DNA from: JAENVU01 sp046598395
GTDB lineage: Bacteria > Actinomycetota > Acidimicrobiia > IMCC26256 > JAENVU01
DNA: 51,001 nt
Assembly (NCBI GenBank): GCA_046598395.1
Contig: JBKJIQ010000016.1
Location: forward strand, 1-51,001
Direction of reading: 5' to 3'
The notes under the pieces were generated by a model. The model was not told where the DNA came from and searched no databases. It saw only the letters and a program-made list of their open reading frames with translations. Of the stretch, positions 17,666-26,579 are shown one piece after another (position 1 is the stretch's first letter; every line of letters begins with the position of its first letter). The translations under genes and the position numbers were made by a program.

Positions 17666-17684
17666 CCCCCGGCGCCGGGGGCTA
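17663..17684. terminator. Bidirectional terminator-like palindrome containing both stop codons
   Basis: A perfect 22-bp palindrome (agcccccggc/gccgggggct plus one flanking T-A pair). The TAG of the LLM gene (17663-17665) and the TAG of the epimerase (17682-17684, read on the other strand) form its two ends. There is no T-run, as is common for GC-rich actinobacterial terminators. Termination in both directions is inferred from position and symmetry. Confidence 0.7.
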
Positions 17685-18569
17685 GCCGCGCGCGGCGACC
17701 ATGCGACGAAGACCATCGCGCCAGTCGACCTGCGTGGGACCGACGAGTTCGAGCATCTTCGTGGTGTCGATCGTAACGCCGCCGATCGTGCCGTCGGTCT
17801 CCACGAAGGTCGCATCCTTGCCCACGAGTTCGCCAAGGAATGCGCACCACTCCTCGAGATCCACCGCCTGCACTCCGCCAAAGTTCACGATCGTCGCCGG
17901 AACCGTCGCGGCCTCGAGCAGCGACGGGATCATGCGGATGATGTCGTCCTCGTGGATCGGGTTGAAGCGGTTCGGCCGATCCGGATGCACCGGGACCGGT
18001 TGGCCCGCCTCGATCATCATCAGATGGAACGCGGGCCACCCGCCGTTGTCGCCGTAGGGCACGTTGAGACGCGCAATCGTGGTTGGGATCTCAAACAGAC
18101 GCGCACAGGTACGCACCACAACCTCCGCCGCAATCTTCGCAATCGAATAGGTCTCCATCATCACGCGGTGGTTGTCGCCCAGCGCGTCGGTCTCCGCGAG
18201 CTGGTGCAATCCCGCGGGTTGATACACGCCAGTTGAGGAACAGTGCAACATCGCCTTCGCGCTCTGACAGTGCTGCATCAACAGGCCGACGGCCTCGGCA
18301 TTCGCGGCGAGGTCGATGTCCCAGCGGTTGCTCTTCACCACCGCCAGGTTCACGACATAATCAACCTCGGACGGCACGCTCGTGAAGTCACCTGCTGCCA
18401 GGTTCGTCTCGATGCACGTGACGCCCGCTGCCTCCAGGAGCGCTCGCGCCGCCGGGTCGCTGAACCGCGCCAGGCCGATGACTTCGTTGTGCTCGGCGAG
18501 CGCGAGCGTGACGGGCAGTGCAACCTGGCCGGTCGGTCCTGTGATGAGAATCCGTTGATTGGTGAGCAT
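17682..18569 (-). CDS. NAD-dependent epimerase/dehydratase family protein
   Basis: A 295-residue extended SDR. The N-terminal cofactor motif is ILITGPTGQVALPVTLAL, with HCSSTGVYQ (serine) and YSIAK (YxxxK) forming the catalytic set. The segment RFNPIHEDDIIRMIPSLLEAA matches the conserved region of sugar-nucleotide and isoprenoid epimerases and reductases. The ATG at 18569 is preferred over a GTG at 18578. It is convergent with the LLM gene across a shared palindrome and lies downstream of another SDR on the same strand, 105 bp away. The substrate cannot be named. Confidence 0.87.
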   Translation of the reverse strand: MLTNQRILITGPTGQVALPVTLALAEHNEVIGLARFSDPAARALLEAAGVTCIETNLAAGDFTSVPSEVDYVVNLAVVKSNRWDIDLAANAEAVGLLMQHCQSAKAMLHCSSTGVYQPAGLHQLAETDALGDNHRVMMETYSIAKIAAEVVVRTCARLFEIPTTIARLNVPYGDNGGWPAFHLMMIEAGQPVPVHPDRPNRFNPIHEDDIIRMIPSLLEAATVPATIVNFGGVQAVDLEEWCAFLGELVGKDATFVETDGTIGGVTIDTTKMLELVGPTQVDWRDGLRRMVAARG

Positions 18570-18674
18570 GGCGCGCACCCTAGAGCGGCGCTTCGAACCT
18601 ACGGCGCTACCGCGGCTCGCACCGTGGCGACCGCCTCATCACGAAAGGTCTCGCCCCACCACTCGCGTTTCCAT

Positions 18675-19445
18675 TTACATCCCAAACTGGCGCAGAATCG
18701 CATCTGCTTGTGCGTTCGGGAGACACGATCCGCCGTCGACCACGATGTTCTGGCCGGTGATGTACGCCGCCATCGGTGACGCGAGGAAGACCACCACGTT
18801 CGCCACATCCTCTGGCGTGCCGACACGAGCCATGGGGGTCGCCGCCTCGACCGCCGTTCGTACGGCGGCGTCGCCCAGCACACTCGCGGTCAGTGGTGTT
18901 TCGATCAACCCCGGCGACACACAGTTGACCCTGATCGACGGCGCGTACTCGAGCGCGGCATCCATCGTGAGCGAGATCACCCCGGCTTTGGCCGCGGAGT
19001 AGGGGCCTTCAAACCGGGTCGGACGAATACCGGAAACCGACGCGTGGTTCACAATGCAGCCGCCGGACTCGCGCAGCAACGGCACCGCGGCGCGGATGCC
19101 GTGGAAAGTACCCGCGAGGTTCACCCCCACCAACTTCGCCCACGCGCGGTCCGAGTACTCGTGCAGCGGACGCGCCGCGCCCACCCCGGCATTGTTGAAC
19201 ACAATCGTGAGACCACCAAGCGCATCGGTCGCGGCTGCGAAGGCCGCCGCGCACGACGGCGCGTCGGAGACGTCGGCGGTGAACGCAACCCCATCGACCT
19301 CCGCCGCGACGCGTTGCGCGCCCTCGCCATCGATATCGAGCACTGCAATCTGCGCGCCTTCTGCGTGCATACGCCGAGCGGTTGTCGCACCAATCCCGGA
19401 CGCGCCACCCGTGATGAGCGCGTGCTGACCGTCGAGAAGTCCCAT
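18675..19445 (-). CDS. SDR family oxidoreductase
   Basis: A 256-residue classical SDR. It carries ITGGASGIGATTARRMHAEG, the D-I-D cofactor selector after the second strand (suggesting NAD), FNNAGVG, NHASVSG (catalytic Ser) and YSAAKAG (YxxxK). The C-terminal ITGQNIVVDGG is standard. It starts with ATG at 19445, 41 bp downstream of the stem-loop that probably ends the HU transcript. The substrate is unknown. This is the third SDR of this type in the first 20 kb, consistent with a lipid- or terpenoid-degrading lifestyle. Confidence 0.9.
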   Translation of the reverse strand: MGLLDGQHALITGGASGIGATTARRMHAEGAQIAVLDIDGEGAQRVAAEVDGVAFTADVSDAPSCAAAFAAATDALGGLTIVFNNAGVGAARPLHEYSDRAWAKLVGVNLAGTFHGIRAAVPLLRESGGCIVNHASVSGIRPTRFEGPYSAAKAGVISLTMDAALEYAPSIRVNCVSPGLIETPLTASVLGDAAVRTAVEAATPMARVGTPEDVANVVVFLASPMAAYITGQNIVVDGGSCLPNAQADAILRQFGM

Positions 19446-19485
19446 CGGCGGATCCTAAGAGGGCGAATGGCGAACCCGGGCACGA

Positions 19486-19515
19486 AACAGGGGGAGGCCG
19501 AAGCCTCCCCCTGTT
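19486..19515 (-). terminator. Stem-loop terminator of the HU gene (UUCG tetraloop)
   Basis: Perfect 13-bp arms (aacagggggaggc at 19486-19498 and its complement at 19503-19515) enclose a four-base loop that reads TTCG on the minus strand, an exceptionally stable tetraloop. It lies 39 bp past the HU stop codon and before the SDR start. There is no long T-tract. Confidence 0.85.
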
Positions 19516-19554
19516 CACATCGCTGGACCTCGGTGACTTACGAGGAACGTTGAG

Positions 19555-19836
19555 CTACTTGCCTGCGAGTACCGCATCCTTGAACGCCTTCAACGGCGTG
19601 ATGCGGGCCTTCTTGGACGCGGCGATCTTGATGGCCTCGCCCGTTGCCGGGTTACGACCCATACGAGCGGCGCGCTCGACCCGAGCAAACTTGCAAAAGC
19701 CCGAGATTGCTACAGGGTCACCCGCGGCAACGGTCTCAGTCACGACGTCGGTAAAGGCGGCCAGGAACGCGTCCGTGGCCTTCTTCTCGGATCCGGTTCG
19801 CTCCGCAAGCGCGGCGACCAACTCTCTGCGATTCAC
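19555..19836 (-). CDS. hupB: HU-family DNA-binding protein
   Basis: A 93-residue HU protein, the normal length for the core HU fold without the Lys-rich tail seen in mycobacteria. It begins MNRRELVAALAERTG, and the DNA-binding arm signature is RMGRNPATGEAIKIAASK. It compacts and bends chromosomal DNA as a dimer. The start is GTG at 19836, supported by a strong ggaggag ribosome site about 6 bases upstream. It has its own UUCG terminator downstream and a relatively AT-rich upstream region, so it is probably a single-gene transcript with a strong promoter. Confidence 0.95.
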   Translation of the reverse strand: MNRRELVAALAERTGSEKKATDAFLAAFTDVVTETVAAGDPVAISGFCKFARVERAARMGRNPATGEAIKIAASKKARITPLKAFKDAVLAGK

Positions 19837-20251
19837 TGGCTACTCCTCCAGAAGTGGACTTTTTCGACTTCCTCAGCCTGGCATGACCACAGCCAGAAAT
19901 GGCGGATTTCCGGGCACTTTTGCGAATCTTGGCGCAGAAGATGGAGGAAATACACCCTTATGCCGGGTTTTTGAAGCGACGCGGGCCACACGCCGATGCC
20001 TTGTCCAGCCTTTTCCCAGGCGGAACCCATCACCGAGACGTGGCCATCCCTACTGGGTACAACAGATTGGTCACACGGGGTCGAAGGCAATCTGGGAGCC
20101 GATGCTCAGTCAGAACGGTGAGAACAAGCGCGGCACCCAAGCGCGTCCCACGACCAGTTCCCCGGACGGGTCCAAGGAGAGCGGCGGCTAACGCGCCGGA
20201 CAAACCCGTCCAGTCCGACCGGCGAGCGTCCGTCGGTGTCAGAGTCTCGGG
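19837..20251. other. Intergenic region between hupB and the DinG-like gene
   Basis: 415 bp without a convincing gene. The part next to hupB (about 19850-19960) is visibly richer in A/T than the surroundings and should hold the hupB promoter and leader. The part next to the helicase contains short open frames (for example ATG at 20102, 29 codons) with no family resemblance. I could not assign a specific promoter. Confidence 0.6.
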
Positions 20252-22162
20252 ATGACGGCGGATTTCAACGAGGTACTCAAACGCGCCGTCACCGCGTTGG
20301 GCGGCGATGATCGACCCGGCCAACGGGCCCTCGCGACGGCCGTTGCCGACGCGATCGCCACCAAACATCACCTCGTGGCCGAGGCACCGACCGGCTCCGG
20401 CAAGAGCCTCGCCTACCTCGCGCCCGCAATCGCTTCCGGCGCCCGCGTGGTCATCGCCACCGCGACCCTCACGCTCCAGGATCAGCTGTGGCACAAGGAC
20501 GTGCCCCATCTTCGTGAGCACGGAGGGGTCGACTTCACCGCCGCGCTGTTGAAGGGCCGTTCGCAGTACGTGTGTCGCGCCAAACTCTCGAGCGCCCGCC
20601 ACGGCGACGCGATGCTCGATGAACGTCCGGGGCCCACGGTCGAGCGAGACCTCGAACGGCTCGTGCGGTTCACCGCGTCTTCCGCCACGGGCGACTTTGC
20701 CGAAGTCGACGTCGCCGATGCCTCCCGCCGGATCGCGAGTTGCGCGCCGCGAGAGTGTCCCGGCGCCAACAAATGCGCCGACGGCGACGACTGTTTCGCC
20801 GAACACGCCCGCAAGCGTGCTGGCGCCGCGAAGATTCTCATCGTCAACCACGCGCTCTATTGCGCGCACCTGGCGTCGAGCGGCGCAGTGCTCCCAGAAC
20901 ATGACCTCGTGGTGTTCGACGAGGCGCACGGCCTGGCCGATGTCGCGACCACGGCGTTCGGTATCGACCTCCACCCGAATGGGCTCCGCCAACTCGCGAG
21001 TCGCCTCACGGGAGTCGGCGTGAGCCGCGGCGACGCCGACCCACTTGCGGTGGCCGCCGATGCACTCGAACGGTCCCTGGAGAATTCAGAAGGACGCCTC
21101 GACCCCACCGCCGGCGCGATCGCGGATGCACTCGGGTCCGCAGCCGAACGCTTGGCCGGCGCGATAGCGTCGATCGACGCGAGTGGAGATCCCACTGCGG
21201 CCGCACAAACCAGCCAGCTCGCGGCATCCCGGCTCGACGCACTCCGACGGCTCCGCGCGCCGGATCCCGACGAAGTGGTATGGGCCGATCGCCAGACGCT
21301 GCACCTCGCACCCATCGACGTTTCGAGGATCCTTGCGGCGCGACTGTTCGCGTTCACTCCCACGGTCCTTACCTCCGCGACCCTCGGTGGCGGCGCACGG
21401 TTCGCGGCCTTGACCCGACGGCTCGGGCTCGACGCGGCCGCGCCCATCGGACCGATCACGGTGACCTCCGACGATGAAGAGGTCCTGCGCCCCGGTCTCG
21501 GATACGTGGACCTCGCGGTCGAGTCACCCTTCGACTTTCGCGAGCAGGCGATACTCTACGTGCCCCGCCACCTTCCCGAGCCCAAGGATCCGGCATGGGC
21601 CGACGCCGCCGCGCATGAGACCGCGCGTCTCGCCGACGCGGCGGGCGGTCGAGCGCTGGTGCTCTGCACGTCACGAGCGGCGGTGGACCGCATGGCCGCG
21701 GTCCTGCGCGCCGAGACCGATCATCCCGTGCTCGTGCAAGGCGAGAGTTCCAAGGCGGTCTTGCTCGAGCGGTTCGGAAGTGAAGAGACCTCGTGTCTCG
21801 TCGCGACCCGCAGCTTCTGGACAGGCGTTGACATTCCCGGTCCGAGCTGTGTACTCGTGGTCCTCGACCGGTTGCCCTTCGCCCGGCCCGACGACCCGCT
21901 GGTGCAAGCCCGTCGGGAGCACGCCGAACGCGACGGCGGTTCTGGATTCGGAGACGTCGACCTGCCCGCGGCCGCGCTCGTCCTCGCTCAGGGTGCCGGG
22001 CGATTGATCCGCACCCGTACCGACCACGGTGTGGTGGCGGTCTTGGATCGACGGCTCGCGACCGCCGGGTATCGCAACGCCTTGCTCGACGCCCTTCCCC
22101 CGATGCGTCGGGTCGTGGACCCTGCGGTCGTAGCCGAATTCCTGGCTACGTGCACGGAGTAA
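20252..22162 (+). CDS. DinG/XPD-like ATP-dependent DNA helicase
   Basis: A 636-residue superfamily 2 iron-sulfur helicase. Motif I is EAPTGSGKSLAYLAPA near residue 50, motif Ia TATLTLQDQL, and the DEAH box VVFDEAHGLAD. Four cysteines placed as for a 4Fe-4S cluster are in QYVCRAKL and in SCAPRECPGANKCADGDDC. C-terminal motifs V and VI include FWTGVDIPG and QGAGRLIRTRTD. Such helicases unwind 5' to 3' and help resolve R-loops, D-loops and stalled forks. The ATG at 20252 is clean. A 20-bp duplication covers its stop codon. E. coli dinG is SOS-controlled, but I saw no GAAC-N4-GTTC box here. Confidence 0.9.
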   Translation: MTADFNEVLKRAVTALGGDDRPGQRALATAVADAIATKHHLVAEAPTGSGKSLAYLAPAIASGARVVIATATLTLQDQLWHKDVPHLREHGGVDFTAALLKGRSQYVCRAKLSSARHGDAMLDERPGPTVERDLERLVRFTASSATGDFAEVDVADASRRIASCAPRECPGANKCADGDDCFAEHARKRAGAAKILIVNHALYCAHLASSGAVLPEHDLVVFDEAHGLADVATTAFGIDLHPNGLRQLASRLTGVGVSRGDADPLAVAADALERSLENSEGRLDPTAGAIADALGSAAERLAGAIASIDASGDPTAAAQTSQLAASRLDALRRLRAPDPDEVVWADRQTLHLAPIDVSRILAARLFAFTPTVLTSATLGGGARFAALTRRLGLDAAAPIGPITVTSDDEEVLRPGLGYVDLAVESPFDFREQAILYVPRHLPEPKDPAWADAAAHETARLADAAGGRALVLCTSRAAVDRMAAVLRAETDHPVLVQGESSKAVLLERFGSEETSCLVATRSFWTGVDIPGPSCVLVVLDRLPFARPDDPLVQARREHAERDGGSGFGDVDLPAAALVLAQGAGRLIRTRTDHGVVAVLDRRLATAGYRNALLDALPPMRRVVDPAVVAEFLATCTE

Positions 22163-22180
22163 CCGGTACGTGCACGGAGT
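22147..22180. repeat. Short direct repeat across the helicase stop codon
   Basis: tacgtgcacggagt occurs at 22147-22160 and 22167-22180 (period 20). The first copy runs into the TAA stop of the helicase and the second lies just after it, in the 45-bp gap before the acyl-CoA synthetase. It looks like a slipped-strand duplication of the gene end. Confidence 0.85.
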
Positions 22181-22207
22181 GACTGGGGGTCAGTAGCGTC
22201 CGCGTTC

Positions 22208-23785
22208 GTGACCTCCCTCCCCGCGACCCTCGAAGCCGCCGCGGCCGAGGGCCGCGTGATCTCGTGGTTCGCCGCCACGGCACCCAACCGACCAGCGGTC
22301 ATCGCAGGTCGAGCGATCGTGACGTATTCGGAACTCGATGCTCGGGTGAATCAGCTGGTCCATCACCTGCGAGCGCACGGCCTCACCACCGACGACTCGA
22401 TCGCGCTGGTGGCTCCCAACCGGGCCGAGTGGGTCGAGACCTACGCGGCGGCACAACGGGCGGGGCTCCGCATCACGCCGGTGAACTGGCACCTCGGCCT
22501 CGACGAGGCGCGGTACATCATCGAAGATTGCGGTGCGAAGGCCGTCGTCATGGACAGCGCGCTGGGCGAACTCGCCGCGGCGGCCACTGCCGTTCCCGTC
22601 AAGCTGGTGATCGGCGCGGCGCGCGCCGATGAGCACAGCTGGGTCGAGTGGGATGGCTACGAAACCGCACTGAACAAACAATCGGCGGATCCAATTGCCT
22701 CTCCCGAACGCGGCACCGTCATGCTCTACACGTCGGGGACCACCGGCCGACCAAAGGGCGTGTCCCGACCGCGCTCCGACGGGGTTGCCACGCTCACCGA
22801 AGCGAAGTTCTCGGGCTATCTTCCCGGCGCGGTCCACCTCGTCACCGGCCCGCTGTACCACACCGCTCCGCTCATGCTGTCGCTGAACACGCCGTTACAC
22901 GGTGGCGCAACGTTGGTCTTGATGGAACAGTGGGATGCGGCCACTGCACTCACACTGATCGCCGAACATCAGGTCACCCATACCCACATGGTCCCGACGA
23001 TGTTCCACCGACTCCTCGCGCTGCCCGATGATGTTCGATCGAACGCCGATACATCCACGCTGCTGGCGGTCGTTCACGGAGCGGCACCATGCCCGGTGCA
23101 CGTGAAACAACGGCTCCTCGAGTGGCTGGGCCCCGTGGTCTGGGAGTACTACGGCGCCACCGAAGGCGCAGCCACGCTGGTGGACCCCAAGACCTGGTTA
23201 CGCAAGCCCGGCACCGTCGGCAAGCCGGATCCGATCGACCACGTGATCGTCGGCGATGACGACGCCGTACCGCTTCCCGCGGGCACTCCGGGGAGCGTCT
23301 GGATCAAGTCGAATCCGGCCGAGCGCTTCGTATACCACGGCGACGATGCGAAGACCGCGGGCGCGTACCGCGGCGACTACTTCACCCTCGGCGATGTCGG
23401 CTACCTCGACGACGACGGCTATCTGTTTCTCACCGACCGCAGCGCTCATCTCATCGTGTCCGGGGGCGTCAACATCTACCCGGCCGAGGTTGACGCCGCG
23501 CTTCTCGAGCATCCCGCAGTTGGTGACGTTGCCACCATCGGCGTGCCCGACGATGAATGGGGCGAGTCAGTTCTTGCGGTCGTGGAAGCCGCGGCCGGAG
23601 TCGCCGCGACCGACGCGCTCGCGTTGGAACTCATCGAACACTGCCAAGCACGCATCGCCCGGTTCAAATGTCCGCGAGCGATCGAGTTCGTCACGACACT
23701 CCCACGCCAAGACAACGGCAAGGTCGCCAAGACCAAGCTGCGCGACGAATATCGACAAACCCTGGACCGCGGTCAAGCGAGGTAG
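22208..23785 (+). CDS. AMP-binding acyl-CoA synthetase (FadD-like)
   Basis: A 525-residue member of the ANL superfamily. The AMP/phosphate loop is MLYTSGTTGRPKGVSRPRS near residue 175. Further motifs are the YYGATEGA adenine-binding segment, the YFTLGDVGYLDDDGYLFLTDR hinge (in parts), SGGVNIYPAEVDAAL, and the C-terminal lysine in RQDNGKVAKTKLR. It activates a carboxylic acid to its CoA thioester via an acyl-AMP. The start is GTG at 22208. It converges with and overlaps a MaoC-type hydratase by 13 bp, which fits fatty or aromatic acid catabolism. Chain length and substrate are not predictable. Confidence 0.92.
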   Translation: MTSLPATLEAAAAEGRVISWFAATAPNRPAVIAGRAIVTYSELDARVNQLVHHLRAHGLTTDDSIALVAPNRAEWVETYAAAQRAGLRITPVNWHLGLDEARYIIEDCGAKAVVMDSALGELAAAATAVPVKLVIGAARADEHSWVEWDGYETALNKQSADPIASPERGTVMLYTSGTTGRPKGVSRPRSDGVATLTEAKFSGYLPGAVHLVTGPLYHTAPLMLSLNTPLHGGATLVLMEQWDAATALTLIAEHQVTHTHMVPTMFHRLLALPDDVRSNADTSTLLAVVHGAAPCPVHVKQRLLEWLGPVVWEYYGATEGAATLVDPKTWLRKPGTVGKPDPIDHVIVGDDDAVPLPAGTPGSVWIKSNPAERFVYHGDDAKTAGAYRGDYFTLGDVGYLDDDGYLFLTDRSAHLIVSGGVNIYPAEVDAALLEHPAVGDVATIGVPDDEWGESVLAVVEAAAGVAATDALALELIEHCQARIARFKCPRAIEFVTTLPRQDNGKVAKTKLRDEYRQTLDRGQAR

Positions 23786-24225
23786 CGGGTGACGGTGTCC
23801 ACGACCGCCGCGGGTTTCGCGGCGCCCTCGAGTTCGATCGTGATCCGCACAACCACCTGGGCGCCGCCCGCGATTTCTGTCGCGCTCACCACTTCTCCGG
23901 TGCCGCGTACTCGTCCACCCGACGGCACCGGTGTGATGAACCGCGCCTTGTCCACGCCGTAGTTGATACCCATCGAGATCCCCCCCACCGATAGGAGCTC
24001 ACCCAAGAACACGGCGCAGAGCGACATCGTGAGGTAACCGTGCCCGATCGTGGTCCCGAACGGGCCCTGCTTGGCGGCGTCGGTATCCACGTGAATCCAC
24101 TGATGATCGCCGGTCGCATCGGCAAACTGGTTGATGCGCTCCTGGCTGATCGTGAGCCACTCCGTAGCCCCCAGGTCGGCGCCCACGGCAGCACAGAGGT
24201 CGGCAAGGGAACTGAATTTGGTCAT
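23773..24225 (-). CDS. MaoC family dehydratase
   Basis: A 150-residue single hot-dog-domain protein. The hydratase 2 motif is visible as DATGDHQWIHVD (catalytic Asp and His) at residues 38-49, followed by the PFGTTIGHGYLTMSL segment. Such proteins hydrate trans-2-enoyl-CoA to the R-3-hydroxyacyl-CoA. The ATG at 24225 (MTKFSSLADL) is the natural start; upstream codons in the open frame are not MaoC-like. Its stop lies inside the convergent acyl-CoA synthetase, 13 bp overlap. Confidence 0.92.
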   Translation of the reverse strand: MTKFSSLADLCAAVGADLGATEWLTISQERINQFADATGDHQWIHVDTDAAKQGPFGTTIGHGYLTMSLCAVFLGELLSVGGISMGINYGVDKARFITPVPSGGRVRGTGEVVSATEIAGGAQVVVRITIELEGAAKPAAVVDTVTRYLA

Positions 24226-24377
24226 GGGCCCAATACCATCACACGAGCCGAGCGCTTGTCGCATAGGTGGCCCGGGGCGCCTCCTGACCGACAAACGCTG
24301 CATGGGAATGGCCGAACCAGCCGCACGGAAGCCGGTCCGCGCCGGATGGCGGTTCCGCCGGTACCGTCGAGGCCACC

Positions 24378-25244
24378 ATGACTCGTCATCATTCCCCTGG
24401 CGGCATCCTCGGTGGTCCGGTCGACGGCCCGGCGCGTCTCGCCGCGTCCTATCGCGCGGTACAAGCAGTGCCCGACACCCTGGTCCTGCATCGCGCCAAA
24501 GGGTTCGCCGGTCGCATCGTGAGCTTCGACGGGGCACAGGTCGTCCTGCGCGGCAGTACCGGCCTCGAAAAGACGTTCGCGGTGAACCCGGGAGACTTCG
24601 CGGTCGACGGCCACGCGGTGCATCTCGTGGCGCCCCGGGTTCAGCCTGACGCAGGAGGTCCGGACCTGCGGGGCGGCACCATCGCTACGGGCACCCGCAC
24701 TGCGTCGGGCAGCCGCAAGGTCGAGGGGGCCAAGGCCCGCACCGCACGAGCGAGCCGCATCCTCGTCGAAGGCAAGCACGACGCCGAACTCGTGGAGAAG
24801 GTGTGGGGTGACGATCTGCGCATCGAAGGCATCGTGGTGGAGATCCTCGAAGGCGTCGACAACCTGGATGCAGCGATTCGGGAGTTCAGCCCCGCGCCGT
24901 CGCGGCGGCTCGGTGTGCTCGTCGACCATCTGGTGCCGGGAAGCAAGGAGGCGCGCGTTGCGAGCGCGGTCCGTAACCCAAACGTGCTCGTGCTCGGGAC
25001 GCCATTCATCGACATTTGGGAAGCAATTCGCCCGAAGACCGCCGGGATCGATGCGTGGCCGCGGATCCCCATGGGAACGCCGTGGAAGGAAGGCATCTGC
25101 GCCGCGCTCGGAGTGGAGGACCCGCCCCAGTATTGGCACACGCTCCTTGGTCGGGTCACCGACTGGGGCGACGTCGACCAGACGCTCGTCGCCGCGGTGG
25201 AACAACTCATCGACTTCGTCACCGCGCCCGGCACTGCCGCCTAG
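24378..25244 (+). CDS. DUF3097 family protein
   Basis: A 288-residue protein of an uncharacterised family found widely in actinobacteria. Recognisable blocks are ASRILVEGKHDAELVEKVWGDDL (which resembles a Toprim-like acidic motif), the VEILEGVDNL segment, and VRNPNVLVLGTPFIDIWEAI with RIPMGTPWKEGICAALG. The N-terminal 80 residues form a small beta domain. There is no signal or membrane segment. It is followed 10 bp later by the SurE-like gene, so a shared transcript is likely. The function is unknown; a nucleic-acid role is only suggested by the Toprim resemblance. Confidence 0.85.
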   Translation: MTRHHSPGGILGGPVDGPARLAASYRAVQAVPDTLVLHRAKGFAGRIVSFDGAQVVLRGSTGLEKTFAVNPGDFAVDGHAVHLVAPRVQPDAGGPDLRGGTIATGTRTASGSRKVEGAKARTARASRILVEGKHDAELVEKVWGDDLRIEGIVVEILEGVDNLDAAIREFSPAPSRRLGVLVDHLVPGSKEARVASAVRNPNVLVLGTPFIDIWEAIRPKTAGIDAWPRIPMGTPWKEGICAALGVEDPPQYWHTLLGRVTDWGDVDQTLVAAVEQLIDFVTAPGTAA

Positions 25245-25254
25245 CGTGAGGGCA

Positions 25255-26157
25255 ATGAGGTTCAACCGGGCGCACTCCCATATCCGCACCTGCCTGATAC
25301 CACTGGTCATCGCCGGCACGCTCGCCGCGTGCAGCAACGGGAGTAGTGGAGACGACGCCTCAAAAACAACGAAGCCCACCAACTCATCACTTCCTCCGGC
25401 GACTCGGCCGCTGCGGATCCTGCTCACCAACGACGACGGCTACGACGCGCCCGGAATCGATGTGGTTGCTCAGGCCTTGGACGCGCTCCCTGATGTTGAG
25501 CTGACGATCGTCGCACCGGCCACCAATAAGAGCGGGACCGGGAGTCAGAGCACCCCGGGAACGCTGACCGCGTCCAACCAGAAGACTGCGAGCGGGCTCC
25601 CCGCCACCGCGGTCGACGGCTTCCCCGCCGACGCGGTTCGGTACGGGCTCGACACCGTGATGACTTCGGTTCCCGATGTGGTGGTTGCCGGCATCAATCA
25701 AGGGCAGAACCTCGGGCCCGTGACGCAAATCTCCGGCACCGTCGGCGCGGCGAAGGCCGCGGCGGAACGAGAGATACCGGCGATCGCCACAAGCCAAGGC
25801 GGTGGGGTATCTCTCCAGTACGAAGTCGGCGCCCGCCTCGTGGTCTCGTGGATCACGAGCCATCGCCTGGCGTTCGTGACCGCGACCGATTCGGGCAACG
25901 CGAACCTGGTGGGCGTCGTGAACCTCAACATTCCGACGTGTGCCACCGGGAGCCTGCGCGGCATCAAGAACGTTCCGCTCGCCACCGACGGCGCGGGCGC
26001 GCTCGAGAACGGCGACTGCAATTCGAAAGTCGGCGATGTCACGACCGACATCGCCGCGTTTCTGAACGGGTACGCCTCGGTCACCCAACTCGATGCCGCA
26101 GGGGCCGCGGTGACCCCCACCACCACGTTCCCTCCGCTGAAGGCTGCCGCGCCGTGA
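25255..26157 (+). CDS. SurE-like 5'/3'-nucleotidase, predicted exported lipoprotein
   Basis: A 300-residue protein whose catalytic part matches SurE: RILLTNDDGYDAPGIDVV (the metal-binding DD near residue 50), VAPATNKSGTGSQ and VVVAGINQGQNLG. The GTVGAAKAAAE segment also fits. SurE is a metal-dependent phosphatase acting on nucleoside monophosphates and is normally cytoplasmic. Here the ATG at 25255 begins a lipoprotein leader (basic start, hydrophobic LIPLVIAGTL, lipobox LAAC), then a Ser/Thr linker, implying action outside the membrane. It overlaps the VOC gene (GTGA) and sits downstream of DUF3097. Confidence 0.85.
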   Translation: MRFNRAHSHIRTCLIPLVIAGTLAACSNGSSGDDASKTTKPTNSSLPPATRPLRILLTNDDGYDAPGIDVVAQALDALPDVELTIVAPATNKSGTGSQSTPGTLTASNQKTASGLPATAVDGFPADAVRYGLDTVMTSVPDVVVAGINQGQNLGPVTQISGTVGAAKAAAEREIPAIATSQGGGVSLQYEVGARLVVSWITSHRLAFVTATDSGNANLVGVVNLNIPTCATGSLRGIKNVPLATDGAGALENGDCNSKVGDVTTDIAAFLNGYASVTQLDAAGAAVTPTTTFPPLKAAAP

Positions 26158-26579
26158 ACCTCGATCCGGCCAAGGCCACGCTCACCCTCGGGCCGCCGCC
26201 CACGCCGCCCGTCGGGTGGCTGCGCGGCGTCATCGTCGACGCCATGGACCTGGAACGACTCGGCGCCTTCTGGCAACAGGTCCTCGGCGTGGGAATCGCG
26301 GAGCAGGTGCCGGGCTGGCTGCAACTGAAGTTTGGCACCCAGGGTTCCCTCATCGCGTTCCAGCCGGTGGACGAGACCGCGCATTCGCCCATCCGCATCC
26401 GCATCGACATCGAGGTCGATGATCTGGAAGCCGCGACGACCCGCATTATCGATCTCGGCGGTGCCCTCAAGGAGATCGTCCGGTTTCGGCCCGGGGAAGA
26501 GCATCGCGTGATGACCGACCCCGAAGGCAATGAGTTCAGCATCGTTTCACCGTTTCCACCCGATCTCGCCGTTCGGTGA
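26154..26579 (+). CDS. VOC family (glyoxalase-like) protein
   Basis: A 141-residue single-domain VOC protein. It has the beta-alpha-beta-beta-beta arrangement: VIVDAMDLERLGAFWQQVLG, then IRIDIEVDDLEAATTRIIDLGG, then RVMTDPEGNEFSIV, which are the two half-motifs of the fold. Candidate metal ligands are reduced compared with glyoxalase I, so it may be a binding protein or a different enzyme. The GTG start at 26154 overlaps the SurE TGA, and its own TGA overlaps the next ATG (TGATG), so three genes here are translationally coupled. Confidence 0.85.
   Translation: MNLDPAKATLTLGPPPTPPVGWLRGVIVDAMDLERLGAFWQQVLGVGIAEQVPGWLQLKFGTQGSLIAFQPVDETAHSPIRIRIDIEVDDLEAATTRIIDLGGALKEIVRFRPGEEHRVMTDPEGNEFSIVSPFPPDLAVR

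Noticed and set aside
20102..20191. 29-codon ORF in the hupB/helicase gap
   Set aside because: No ribosome site, no family resemblance and biased composition; probably chance.
19837..20251. tRNA or small RNA gene in the larger intergenic region
   Set aside because: No cloverleaf pattern or T-loop GTTCRANNC sequence could be found by eye; no conserved structure could be shown.
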